DNA of 6,396 nucleotides from Actinomycetes bacterium (GTDB taxonomy: Bacteria > Actinomycetota > Actinomycetes > Actinomycetales > Microbacteriaceae): contig JAJYSF010000052.1 in assembly GCA_021793715.1 (NCBI GenBank), positions 1-6,396 on the forward strand, written 5' to 3'. A program made the translations under genes and the position numbers. Under the pieces are notes generated by a model. It was not told the DNA's origin and did not search any database. It worked only from the letters and a program-made list of their open reading frames with translations. Shown here piece after piece: positions 1-5,624 of the stretch. Within the stretch, counting starts at the first letter, position 1. Each line of letters begins with the position of its first letter.

Positions 1-1376
1 ATCTCGCCGCTCGTACGCTCTGGCCCCGCGGGGACGCCGCCGATGGGGTGCACGGTGGTCGTGCGACGGAGTGTCGACCAGGTGATCGGGTGGTAGAGGC
101 GAGCACGCAGGAGACGCGAGAGCATGGGACCGAGCCTCCGCTGCGAGCGGTAGAGCGCGGCCTGCCACCCGTTGCGCCACCCGAGAACCACATTGCCGAA
201 CCGGTTCAGACGCAGCTTTCCTGCGCCGGAATCGTGTCCCATCGCCAGCACGGCGAACACGCGCCGCACATCCGGCTGTGCCGTGTGGCGACGCCACCAC
301 GAACGTGCCGTCTGACCGGGAACGACCGCGTCGAACAGCTCATGCAACACGACCGGGAACGCGCCGTCCTGCACCTGGTACCAGACCGATCCGCGCCCTT
401 CGGGAACGTCGACCGCCGTGCTCGTCGTGATCGTCGGTCCGGTCGTCATGTCGCCGCTGCCGCGCGGCAGCTCGGCCAGCGCGAGGAAGTCGCCGTTTCC
501 GGAGAAGCCTTCGCCAAGGCGTGATGACAGGCGCGGAAGGCCGCCACCAGCCGCGCGTGAGCGCAGCAGGAGCTCGGTCGTGCCGACCGCCCCAGCGGCG
601 ACGATCACCCGCCGGGCGCGCCACGTGCGACGTGGGGCGTCCGGTTCCGACGGATCCGTCGTGACCACCGAGTACCCGGTCGCCTCCTCCTGAACCGCGA
701 CGGCCTCCGCGCCGGTCACGCCGCGTGCGCCCTGGCGTTCCGCGACCGCGAGGTAGGTGGCATCGAGGGAGTTCTTGGCCCCGTGATTGCAGCCGATGAC
801 GCATTCACCGACGAACGCGCACCCTCGGCGGGGCACGCCGTGACGATTCGGTCGCCACCGCTGCGGGTCGCCGAAGGTGATCGCGAGATTCGGGCGGATC
901 GTCGCCTCCGGTCGGTCGCTGCCTCCCATCATCTGCTCGATCAGCGCGGTGCGCTCTGGCGGTCGGCCGGTGCGCGGGTCGTCGGTCGCCGGCTGGACCT
1001 CGAGCATGTGCGCGGCGAGGTCGTAGTACGGGTCGAGCCGTGGCCGGCGCAGATGCGCCGGCCACTTCCCGCTCAGGCGATCGTCGAACGGGCGCGAGAA
1101 CACGTTGGCGTAGGCCAGCGAGCCCCCGCCCCAGCCGGATGCCTGGACCGCGATCATGCCGACGAGCCACCGGAGGTCGTAGAGTCCGCGGTCGACGCCC
1201 CACAGCCATCCGTCGCGGAGACGCGGGTCACGGGGGAAGTCTCCCGGGTTCCACCGCCGACCCCGCTCGAGGATGATGACGGAGTAGCCCGCCTGGGCGA
1301 GCCGCGCCGCGGCGACCGCTCCTCCGAATCCGCTGCCGATGACAATGACGTCGGCGTCGTGATCCTGCCCGGTCAT
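1..1376 (-). CDS. FAD-dependent GMC-family oxidoreductase, cholesterol-oxidase-like (C-terminus cut by window edge)
   Basis: Reading from ATG 1376 gives 458 codons with no stop before the left edge, so the C-terminal part (probably 60-100 residues) is missing. An N-terminal Rossmann fold binds FAD: GSGFGG at residues 14-19, with the ribose-binding acid E37 in ILERG. Further GMC-type features are GWGGGSLAYANV (81-92), a Cys segment C186-x5-C192-x3-C196 running into GAKNSLDATYL (199-209), the second FAD strand VIVAAGAVGTTELL (257-270) and the active-site-side motif TVHPIGG (441-447). These match the bacterial cholesterol-oxidase-like branch of GMC oxidoreductases, which oxidise alcohols, often sterols, with flavin. 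Relatives usually read GGCP after HP(L/I); here it is GGVP. The start has a good SD (GGGAG, about 5-6 nt upstream) and lies 48 bp after the Dabb gene, so it is probably in one operon. No signal peptide is visible, so it is probably cytoplasmic. Family is confident; substrate unknown. Confidence 0.9.
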   Translation of the reverse strand, partial: MTGQDHDADVIVIGSGFGGAVAAARLAQAGYSVIILERGRRWNPGDFPRDPRLRDGWLWGVDRGLYDLRWLVGMIAVQASGWGGGSLAYANVFSRPFDDRLSGKWPAHLRRPRLDPYYDLAAHMLEVQPATDDPRTGRPPERTALIEQMMGGSDRPEATIRPNLAITFGDPQRWRPNRHGVPRRGCAFVGECVIGCNHGAKNSLDATYLAVAERQGARGVTGAEAVAVQEEATGYSVVTTDPSEPDAPRRTWRARRVIVAAGAVGTTELLLRSRAAGGGLPRLSSRLGEGFSGNGDFLALAELPRGSGDMTTGPTITTSTAVDVPEGRGSVWYQVQDGAFPVVLHELFDAVVPGQTARSWWRRHTAQPDVRRVFAVLAMGHDSGAGKLRLNRFGNVVLGWRNGWQAALYRSQRRLGPMLSRLLRARLYHPITWSTLRRTTTVHPIGGVPAGPERTSGE

Positions 1377-1424
1377 GTCGTCTCCCTTTGCTCGCCGGTG
1401 CCGCCAGGCGCTGCCGTCTGCTGG

Positions 1425-1844
1425 TCAGTCGCGTCCCGGAACGCCGCTTCCGCGATACTCCTCGAGGCCGAGGACGAGCTCGAGCACGTCTGGGTGAGCG
1501 GTGAATCGACGGCGATGGATGTCTGCGATCCGTCGGCCGACCTCCGGATCGGGATCGTCAGTGATGTCGAAAGAGTGGAAGCGGCTCACGAGGGGAAGGC
1601 CGACCCGATCGATCTCGAGGTGCGCGGGGTGGGTCATCATCGCCTCATACGCTTCGAGGTCGGCGAGCGTGGAGACGGCGCCGAAGTCGAACCCGTCCCC
1701 GACGTCGGTGCCGAAGACGATGGGGGTGACCCCGTCTTCCGGTCCCATCTGGGAGCTCGCCTCCGCCATCCGCTGAAGGCCGGCAGCGACCTGGTCGGGT
1801 GTGACATCCGGGCGAATGGCCATGCGAATGATGTGGGTGATCAT
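1425..1844 (-). CDS. Dabb (stress-responsive A/B barrel) domain protein
   Basis: 139 aa from ATG 1844. Residues 1-95 look like a Dabb/dimeric alpha+beta barrel domain: a first strand MITHIIRMAI, a helix with QVAAGLQRMAEAS, a strand around FGTDVGDGFDFGAV, then the diagnostic LEAYEAMMTHPAH (63-75). Residues 96-139 form a charged tail (DDPDPEVGRR, then HRRRF). Dabb proteins form small homodimers with a hydrophobic pocket; some, such as plant olivetolic acid cyclase, catalyse polyketide ring closure, while most bacterial ones are uncharacterised. The start at 1844 is chosen because GGAGAG sits 5 nt upstream. An in-frame ATG at 1907 would add 21 residues and overlap the MFS stop as ATGA, but it lacks a clear SD and would translate through a palindrome. 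The gene sits between an exporter and a GMC oxidoreductase on the same strand, suggesting it binds or modifies the same small molecule. That role is inference. Confidence 0.85.
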   Translation of the reverse strand: MITHIIRMAIRPDVTPDQVAAGLQRMAEASSQMGPEDGVTPIVFGTDVGDGFDFGAVSTLADLEAYEAMMTHPAHLEIDRVGLPLVSRFHSFDITDDPDPEVGRRIADIHRRRFTAHPDVLELVLGLEEYRGSGVPGRD

Positions 1845-1877
1845 GGTGTCTCTCCAGTTTCTCTGTGTGTGGAACGA

Positions 1878-1899
1878 ACGTGGCTCGCGCGAGTCACGT
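1878..1899. repeat. 22-bp near-perfect palindrome between MFS and Dabb genes
   Basis: The sequence starts ACGTG, ends CACGT, and has CTCGCGCGAG at its centre; ten of the eleven base-pair positions are complementary, the exception being 1883 against 1894. In the minus-strand mRNA this folds as a 5-bp stem, an A/C mismatch, and a 3-bp inner stem with a GCGC loop. It lies 5 bases past the MFS stop codon and about 20 bases before the Dabb SD. It has no U-tract, so it is not a typical intrinsic terminator. It could stabilise the upstream mRNA 3' end, lower downstream expression, or be a protein-binding site. Confidence 0.6.
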
Positions 1900-1903
1900 C
1901 GTG

Positions 1904-3310
1904 TCATCTGCGGCCGTCATCCGCCTGCAGGCGGCGGGCGGTCGCGGCGACGACGGCGAGGATCAGAGCGAGCGCGACGAGCCCCGCGCCGCCCAAGAAC
2001 GTGGCGGTGAAGTCCATCTGCGAGGCGTTCACCCCACTGGCACCGCCCAGCGCGATCCCGGTGAGGGCGGCGAGCCCGACGGCACCGCCGAGCGTCTGAG
2101 CGGCATTCACGAGGCCGCTCAACAGGCCGCTCTCGTGCTCCCCGCTGTCGCGGAGCGCCATCGCCATGGCGTTCACCATGCCCAGGCCGAGGCCGGTGCC
2201 CACGAGTGAGAACGCGACGAGGTGCGTCCAGCCGAAGGTTTCCGACGGGTCGAGAGCGATCCCGAGGATCCCTGCCAGCAGGATCGCGAGCGACACGGCA
2301 AGGGCGTGCGCGATGCCGACGGCGCCGGCCAGCAGTGGGGCGAGCGCGCTCGCGACGATGATCATCACCGCGATGGGGACCTGCGCGAGGCCCGTCGCGA
2401 GGGCGCTCATTCCGAGCACGTCCTGCTGATAGAGCGGGAGGTAGAAGAAGAGGCTCGTCATCGTGCCGCCGGCGAGCAGCACGATGGCGCTCGCGATGGC
2501 GACCCGGGGCCGGCGGAAGACACCGAGCGGCACCAGCGGCTGCGATGCCCGACGTTCGGCCGCGACGAACGCCACGAATGCGGCGAGCGCGACGGCGAGC
2601 GCGATGAGTGTCGACGGCGCGGTCCACCCGATCTCGGCCGCGGTGACCATGCCGAGCGCGAGCGCGCTGATGCCGACCGTCACGCTCACCGCACCCGCGG
2701 TGTCGAACCGCTGGGGGAGACGACGCACCGGAGGGAGTGTGCGCCTCACGAGGACGGCCGCAGCGAGGCCGAGCGGAACGGGGACCCAGAACACGGATCG
2801 CCATCCGAAGACGTCGGTCAGCGCGCCGCCGGCGAACACCCCGACGAGGCTCCCTGCGCCGGCGACCGCGCCCCAGACGCCGACCGCGCGAGTGCGCTCG
2901 GCCGCCGACGCATACATCGCGAGCACCATCGCGAGGGCGGCCGGGATCGTGACGGCGGCTCCGATCCCCTGGCCGACGCGACCCGCCAGCAGCGCGGCCC
3001 CGGTCGGCGCGAGAGCTGCAACCGCGGAGGCGCCGACGTAGAGCGCCATCCCCGCGAGGAACATCCGTCGCGCGCCGAGCGTGTCAGCCAGGCGGCCGCC
3101 CAGAAGTACGAGGCCGGCGAGCGCGATCACGTAGGTATTCGCGACAGCCGCGGTCTCCGCGGCCGTGAGCGCGAGCCCGTCGCGGATCGCCGATGCCGCG
3201 AGATTGACCATCGCACTGTCGAGAACGATGACGAACATCGAGCTCGCGAGCAGCGCGAGCGCGGATCCGCGACGCAGACGCATTCCGGTGACGGTCGAGG
3301 TGGATGACAT
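1904..3310 (-). CDS. MFS drug/metabolite exporter, DHA2-like (about 14 TM)
   Basis: 468 aa, a very hydrophobic protein of the size typical for the 14-helix DHA2 (EmrB/QacA) branch of the major facilitator superfamily, which exports small molecules by proton antiport through the cytoplasmic membrane. Visible signatures: motif D1-like LDSAMVNLA (30-38) at the end of TM1; motif A GGRLADTLGARR (71-82) in the loop between TM2 and TM3; the arginine-bearing TM4 region LAGRVGQGIGAA (108-119); a glycine-rich motif-C-like stretch around GAGSLVGVFAGG (151-162); and FGWRSVFWVPVPLG (168-181), the counterpart of the usual WRWIFxINVPxG. ATG 3310 is preceded by GGAAG about 8 nt upstream. The gene follows tetR on the same strand with a 70-bp gap containing an operator-like repeat, and leads the Dabb and GMC genes, so it is probably repressed by that TetR and induced by a substrate. 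Substrate unknown. Confidence 0.93.
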   Translation of the reverse strand: MSSTSTVTGMRLRRGSALALLASSMFVIVLDSAMVNLAASAIRDGLALTAAETAAVANTYVIALAGLVLLGGRLADTLGARRMFLAGMALYVGASAVAALAPTGAALLAGRVGQGIGAAVTIPAALAMVLAMYASAAERTRAVGVWGAVAGAGSLVGVFAGGALTDVFGWRSVFWVPVPLGLAAAVLVRRTLPPVRRLPQRFDTAGAVSVTVGISALALGMVTAAEIGWTAPSTLIALAVALAAFVAFVAAERRASQPLVPLGVFRRPRVAIASAIVLLAGGTMTSLFFYLPLYQQDVLGMSALATGLAQVPIAVMIIVASALAPLLAGAVGIAHALAVSLAILLAGILGIALDPSETFGWTHLVAFSLVGTGLGLGMVNAMAMALRDSGEHESGLLSGLVNAAQTLGGAVGLAALTGIALGGASGVNASQMDFTATFLGGAGLVALALILAVVAATARRLQADDGRR

Positions 3311-3324
3311 GATCTTCGCTTCCG

Positions 3325-3340
3325 TAGTGATTGGTCACTA
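3325..3340. promoter_or_regulatory. Putative TetR operator upstream of the MFS gene
   Basis: Perfect inverted repeat TAGTGA-TTGG-TCACTA, 14 bases upstream of the MFS start codon on the minus-strand transcript. Its arms and 4-bp spacing are identical to a second copy before the adjacent tetR gene (3938-3953). On the minus strand it is preceded by an AT-rich stretch (3341-3357, including TTTAAT and a run of seven T) that probably contains the promoter, but clean -35/-10 boxes cannot be assigned. Bound repressor would block the promoter or the first transcribed bases. Confidence 0.75.
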
Positions 3341-3380
3341 ATTAAAGGGCAAAAAAATAGGCGTCCGTGGCCACCGATCC

Positions 3381-3932
3381 TCACGAACCGGACTCGAGGA
3401 ATCGCGCCGCCCATTCGTCTGAGCCGGCGCGGGCGGGCAGATCCATCGCCGCGGCGACCATGTAGAGCATGCCCGCCGCGAAGAAGTCGTGAGAGGTGTC
3501 GTCACCGATGTCCCCGAGTGCCGCCATGCTCTCGAACACGTCGCGGGTCCAGCCGCGCATGAGCTCACTGATGTCGTCATCCTCGGAGGCCGCAAAGCCC
3601 TGCAGGAGCATGAGCATGTTCTCCCGGTCAGCCATGAGCTCGCCCCACGCATCTGCCATGGCCTCGAGCGGGCGTGCCGCGTCGCGCTCGCCCGCGGCGA
3701 GCATGGTCCGCGAGACCCGGCCGAAGACCCGCTCGAGGGCCGCGACGAAGACCTGCTTCTTCGTCGGGTAGATGCGGAAGATGTTCGGCTGCGACACGCC
3801 GACGTCCGCCGCGATCGCGACGGTCGATCCCCCATGCAGCCCCTTACGGCTGAACTCGCGCAACGCGGCCTCGAGGATCTGTTCACGGCGCTCCTCAATC
3901 GGCACGCGGCGGCGAGGCTGGTCGGTGGCCAT
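3381..3932 (-). CDS. TetR/AcrR-family transcriptional repressor
   Basis: 183 aa from ATG 3932. The N-terminal DNA-binding domain is typical: EERREQILEAALREFSRKG (13-31), then the helix-turn-helix, with the recognition helix around VSQPNIFRIYPTKKQVF (46-62). The C-terminal helical region (about 75-183) is the ligand-binding/dimerisation part and too variable to name a ligand. An in-frame GTG at 3947 would add five residues, but that codon lies inside the inverted repeat 3938-3953, so 3932 is preferred. No SD is visible before 3932; a TTGACA -35 box at 3963-3968 puts the probable transcription start close to the ATG, suggesting a leaderless or very short-leader mRNA. The protein very likely represses itself and the downstream MFS gene, because both are preceded by the same palindrome. 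Confidence 0.93.
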   Translation of the reverse strand: MATDQPRRRVPIEERREQILEAALREFSRKGLHGGSTVAIAADVGVSQPNIFRIYPTKKQVFVAALERVFGRVSRTMLAAGERDAARPLEAMADAWGELMADRENMLMLLQGFAASEDDDISELMRGWTRDVFESMAALGDIGDDTSHDFFAAGMLYMVAAAMDLPARAGSDEWAARFLESGS

Positions 3933-3937
3933 ATAGA

Positions 3938-3953
3938 TAGTGAACACTCACTA
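3938..3953. promoter_or_regulatory. Putative TetR autoregulatory operator
   Basis: Perfect inverted repeat TAGTGA-ACAC-TCACTA, with arms and spacing identical to the copy before the MFS gene at 3325-3340. It starts 5 bases upstream of the tetR ATG and lies 9 bases downstream of a consensus -35 box, so it overlaps the expected -10 region. Occupancy would directly block RNA polymerase, the standard arrangement for TetR autorepression. Confidence 0.78.
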
Positions 3954-3962
3954 CATGCTGTT

Positions 3963-3968
3963 TGTCAA
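3963..3968 (-). promoter_or_regulatory. -35 box of the tetR promoter
   Basis: On the minus strand this reads TTGACA, a perfect sigma-70-type -35 consensus in a region between the CGNR gene stop (3984) and tetR. With a 17-bp spacer the -10 would be GTTCAC (3940-3945), a weak match lying inside the operator. The -35 assignment is good; the exact -10 and start site are uncertain. Confidence 0.5.
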
Positions 3969-3983
3969 GCCCAATCGAAGCCG

Positions 3984-4496
3984 TCACCCACGCCGGGCGC
4001 GCTGCGCATGCGCGCGGGCCTTCATGCGGTTGCCGCAGGTTGCCATCGAGCACCACTTGGCCGTCCCCGGCCGACTGTGGTCGATGAGGAAGAGGTTGCA
4101 TTCGGCGTTGGCACAGGCCCGCAAACGGTTCGGCAGCGCACGCTGAACCTCGGACCAGGCGACGAGCACGCGTGCCGCGAGGTGCTCGTCGGCGGGAGCC
4201 GTGAGTCGCCAGCGCAGACCCGAGGCCTCGACCTCCGGCGCGAGCGCGACCCCCTCGGCGAGCGCGGCCAGCTCCCCCACCGCGCGAACGTCACCGCCGA
4301 CCACTCGCTGAAGTGCGTCGCGGACGCGGCGAAGGCGGGCGATCTCGGCAGCGGATCCGGTGCCGCCGAACCGTTGCGCGAGACGCGCGCCGGCATCCCC
4401 CGCCAGCTCTTCGCGGCGGCGGTCGCCGTCCGCGGGGCTGCTGTTGAGCACGGCCAACAGCAGCTCCTCGTCTTCCAGCACGAGCACCCTCCGCAT
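3984..4496 (-). CDS. CGNR zinc-finger / ABATE-domain putative transcriptional regulator
   Basis: 170 aa from ATG 4496. The C-terminus is a clear CGNR zinc finger: C128-x4-C133 and C149-x4-C154 as four zinc ligands, with the CGNR signature itself at 154-157, followed by a basic tail (KARAHAQRARRG). The N-terminal 120 residues match the ABATE-like helical region usual in this family, with LLLAVLNSSP (12-21) and ARLRRVRDALQRVV (53-66). These proteins are regarded as putative stress-responsive regulators; direct biochemical evidence is scarce. The SD upstream of 4496 is weak (GAGAA). The gene is transcribed divergently from the alpha/beta hydrolase with 86 bp between start codons, a layout that often means the regulator controls its neighbour. 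It ends 51 bases before the tetR start on the same strand, but tetR seems to have its own promoter. Confidence 0.9.
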   Translation of the reverse strand: MRRVLVLEDEELLLAVLNSSPADGDRRREELAGDAGARLAQRFGGTGSAAEIARLRRVRDALQRVVGGDVRAVGELAALAEGVALAPEVEASGLRWRLTAPADEHLAARVLVAWSEVQRALPNRLRACANAECNLFLIDHSRPGTAKWCSMATCGNRMKARAHAQRARRG

Positions 4497-4516
4497 TCGT
4501 TCTCGAGCACCCGACG

Positions 4517-4545
4517 TTGCTCGCCCGGTGCGACCCTGCTACGTT
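4517..4545 (+). promoter_or_regulatory. Candidate promoter of the alpha/beta hydrolase gene
   Basis: TTGCTC (4517-4522) and TACGTT (4540-4545) are separated by 17 bp and resemble sigma-70-type -35 and -10 boxes; the -10 is preceded by TGC. The start site would fall near 4552, leaving a leader of about 30 nt that contains the AAGGGG SD. Inferred only from matches and spacing. Confidence 0.45.
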
Positions 4546-4551
4546 ACCGAC

Positions 4552-4561
4552 TAACCAGTTA
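4552..4561. promoter_or_regulatory. Small palindrome in the divergent hydrolase/CGNR control region
   Basis: TAAC-CA-GTTA, with a further GTTA at 4543-4546 that forms a second inverted pair with TAAC 4552-4555. It lies at the predicted transcription start of the hydrolase and between two divergent genes, so it is a reasonable operator candidate for the CGNR protein or another regulator. The arms are short (4 bp), so chance is not excluded. Confidence 0.35.
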
Positions 4562-4582
4562 TCTTACTTTAAGGGGTTAATC

Positions 4583-5443
4583 ATGTCAGGTGTTCACCAC
4601 CGCACCGTTTCCGTCGACGGTCTCGAGGTCTTCTATCGGGAGGCCGGGCCCCAGGGCGCCCCCGTGCTCCTGCTGCTGCACGGGTATCCGACCAGCTCGC
4701 ACATGTTCCGTCACCTGATCCCGGCTCTCGCCGACAGGTATCACGTGATCGCCCCGGATCACATCGGCTTCGGGCGATCGTCGGCTCCCTCCGTCGACGA
4801 GTTCTCCTACACGTTCGACAACCTCGCGACGATCACGCGCGCGTTCCTCGACACCGTGGGCGTGACGCGTTACACCGTGTACGTCCAGGATTACGGGGCC
4901 CCCATCGCGTGGCGCCTCGCGCTGTGGGATCCGTCGGCGATCGACGGCATCATCTCGCAGAACGGGAATGCGTACGAGGAGGGATTCGTACCGGAGTTCT
5001 GGGCCCCGATCTGGGAGCACACCGCGGCCCCGACGACCGAGACGGAGAGCGCCCTGCGCTTCGCCCTCTCCCGCGAGGCGATCGAGTGGCAGTACACGCA
5101 CGGCGTTCCCGACGTGACGACGATCGATCCCGACGCATGGGAGCACGACATCGCGCAGATGTCGCGACCCGGCGTCGATCTCGCTCAGCTGGCGCTCTTC
5201 ACGGACTACGTGAGCAATCGCGCGCTGTATCCGAAACTGCAGGACTGGATCGCGCAGTCACGGATCCCCGTGCTCGCGCTCTGGGGCGCGAACGACGAGA
5301 TCTTCGGGCCCGATGGCGCGCGAGCCTTCCAGCGGCACGCGCCGCACGCGCGCATCGAGCTGCTCGATGCCGGGCACTTCGTGCTCGAATCGCATCTGGA
5401 CGAGGCCGTGGAGATCATCCGCGACTGGCGCGGCGGGTTCTGA
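4583..5443 (+). CDS. Alpha/beta hydrolase with Asp nucleophile (epoxide hydrolase/dehalogenase-like)
   Basis: 286 aa from ATG 4583, which has a strong SD AAGGGG (4571-4576) six nt upstream; the reading frame is open further upstream to 4517 but that extension has no support. The core alpha/beta hydrolase fold is complete: oxyanion motif HGYP (33-36), APDHIGFGRS (57-66), nucleophile elbow VQDYG with D103, acid D238 in WGANDE, and H265 in DAGHF. An Asp nucleophile is the feature of epoxide hydrolases and haloalkane/haloacetate dehalogenases, which go through an ester intermediate. The residue after HG is Tyr rather than the Asn common in haloalkane dehalogenases, and the nucleophile is followed by Tyr instead of Trp, so a haloalkane substrate is not supported. 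The cap region has ISQNGNAYEEGF (124-135) and WQYTHGVPD (169-177), which I recall from a widespread group of uncharacterised hydrolases. No signal peptide; probably cytosolic. Confidence 0.92.
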   Translation: MSGVHHRTVSVDGLEVFYREAGPQGAPVLLLLHGYPTSSHMFRHLIPALADRYHVIAPDHIGFGRSSAPSVDEFSYTFDNLATITRAFLDTVGVTRYTVYVQDYGAPIAWRLALWDPSAIDGIISQNGNAYEEGFVPEFWAPIWEHTAAPTTETESALRFALSREAIEWQYTHGVPDVTTIDPDAWEHDIAQMSRPGVDLAQLALFTDYVSNRALYPKLQDWIAQSRIPVLALWGANDEIFGPDGARAFQRHAPHARIELLDAGHFVLESHLDEAVEIIRDWRGGF

Positions 5444-5464
5444 CACCCGCGCGCCGAGCGGGTG
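5444..5464. terminator. Hairpin between convergent hydrolase and tRNA-Leu genes
   Basis: CACCCGC (5444-5450) and GCGGGTG (5458-5464) form a 7-bp perfect GC-rich stem with a 7-nt loop, directly after the hydrolase stop codon and 12 nt beyond the encoded CCA of the tRNA on the other strand. Its place between converging genes suggests a bidirectional terminator. There is no U-tract on either side, so it is not a canonical intrinsic terminator. Confidence 0.45.
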
Positions 5465-5476
5465 CCCGAGGACAAA

Positions 5477-5563
5477 TGGTGCGCAAGGGGGGACTTGAAC
5501 CCCCACGTCCGTAAGGACACTGGCACCTGAAGCCAGCGCGTCTACCGATTCCGCCACTTGCGC
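5477..5563 (-). tRNA. tRNA-Leu (anticodon CAG), CCA encoded
   Basis: On the minus strand the acceptor arm GCGCAAG pairs with CUUGCGC, followed by discriminator A and an encoded CCA (5477-5479). The anticodon stem CUGGC/GCCAG encloses loop UUCAGGU, giving anticodon CAG (5527-5529), which reads CUG leucine codons, the commonest Leu codon in high-GC genomes. A long variable arm (GUCC-UUAC-GGAC) marks a class II tRNA, and the T arm is GGGGG-UUCAAGU-CCCCC. All arms pair, so the gene looks functional. It is convergent with the hydrolase and divergent from fhaA. Confidence 0.97.
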
Positions 5564-5594
5564 GTGTTCGCTTCGACGCGAACTCAACCTCCCG

Positions 5595-5624
5595 AGAATA
5601 ACACGGTGCTCGGGTGCCGTCTAA
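5595..5624 (-). promoter_or_regulatory. Candidate promoter of tRNA-Leu
   Basis: Minus strand: -35 TTAGAC (5619-5624), 18-bp spacer, -10 TATTCT (5595-5600). The mature tRNA starts about 31 nt downstream, giving a 5' leader of about 25 nt. The boxes match the consensus moderately well and lie in the only suitable place. Confidence 0.45.

Noticed and set aside
783..2099. Long plus-strand open frame (438 codons) opposite the GMC and Dabb genes
   Set aside because: Composition is a shadow of the minus-strand genes in high-GC DNA; it spans two genes and their intergenic gap, has no recognisable domain and no SD, while the minus strand has clear families.
2222..3307. Plus-strand open frame of 361 codons opposite the MFS gene
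   Set aside because: Extremely rich in Arg, Glu, Asp and Gly with no hydrophobic core, as expected of the antisense of a membrane protein gene; the MFS reading explains the region.
3341..3380. GC-rich stretch followed by seven T on the minus strand, as a terminator after tetR
   Set aside because: GTGGCCAC is self-complementary but has no loop, and no stable stem directly abuts the T run; the AT-rich part is better explained as promoter of the MFS gene.
3489..4580. Plus-strand open frame of 363 codons across tetR and the CGNR gene
   Set aside because: Crosses two well-supported minus-strand genes and the tetR operator; no domain recognised.
4583..5443. Naming the hydrolase a haloalkane dehalogenase
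   Set aside because: Asp nucleophile agrees, but the Asn and Trp halide-binding positions are replaced by Tyr.
5206..5587. Minus-strand open frames running through the tRNA and the end of the hydrolase gene
   Set aside because: They translate the tRNA gene and antisense of the hydrolase.
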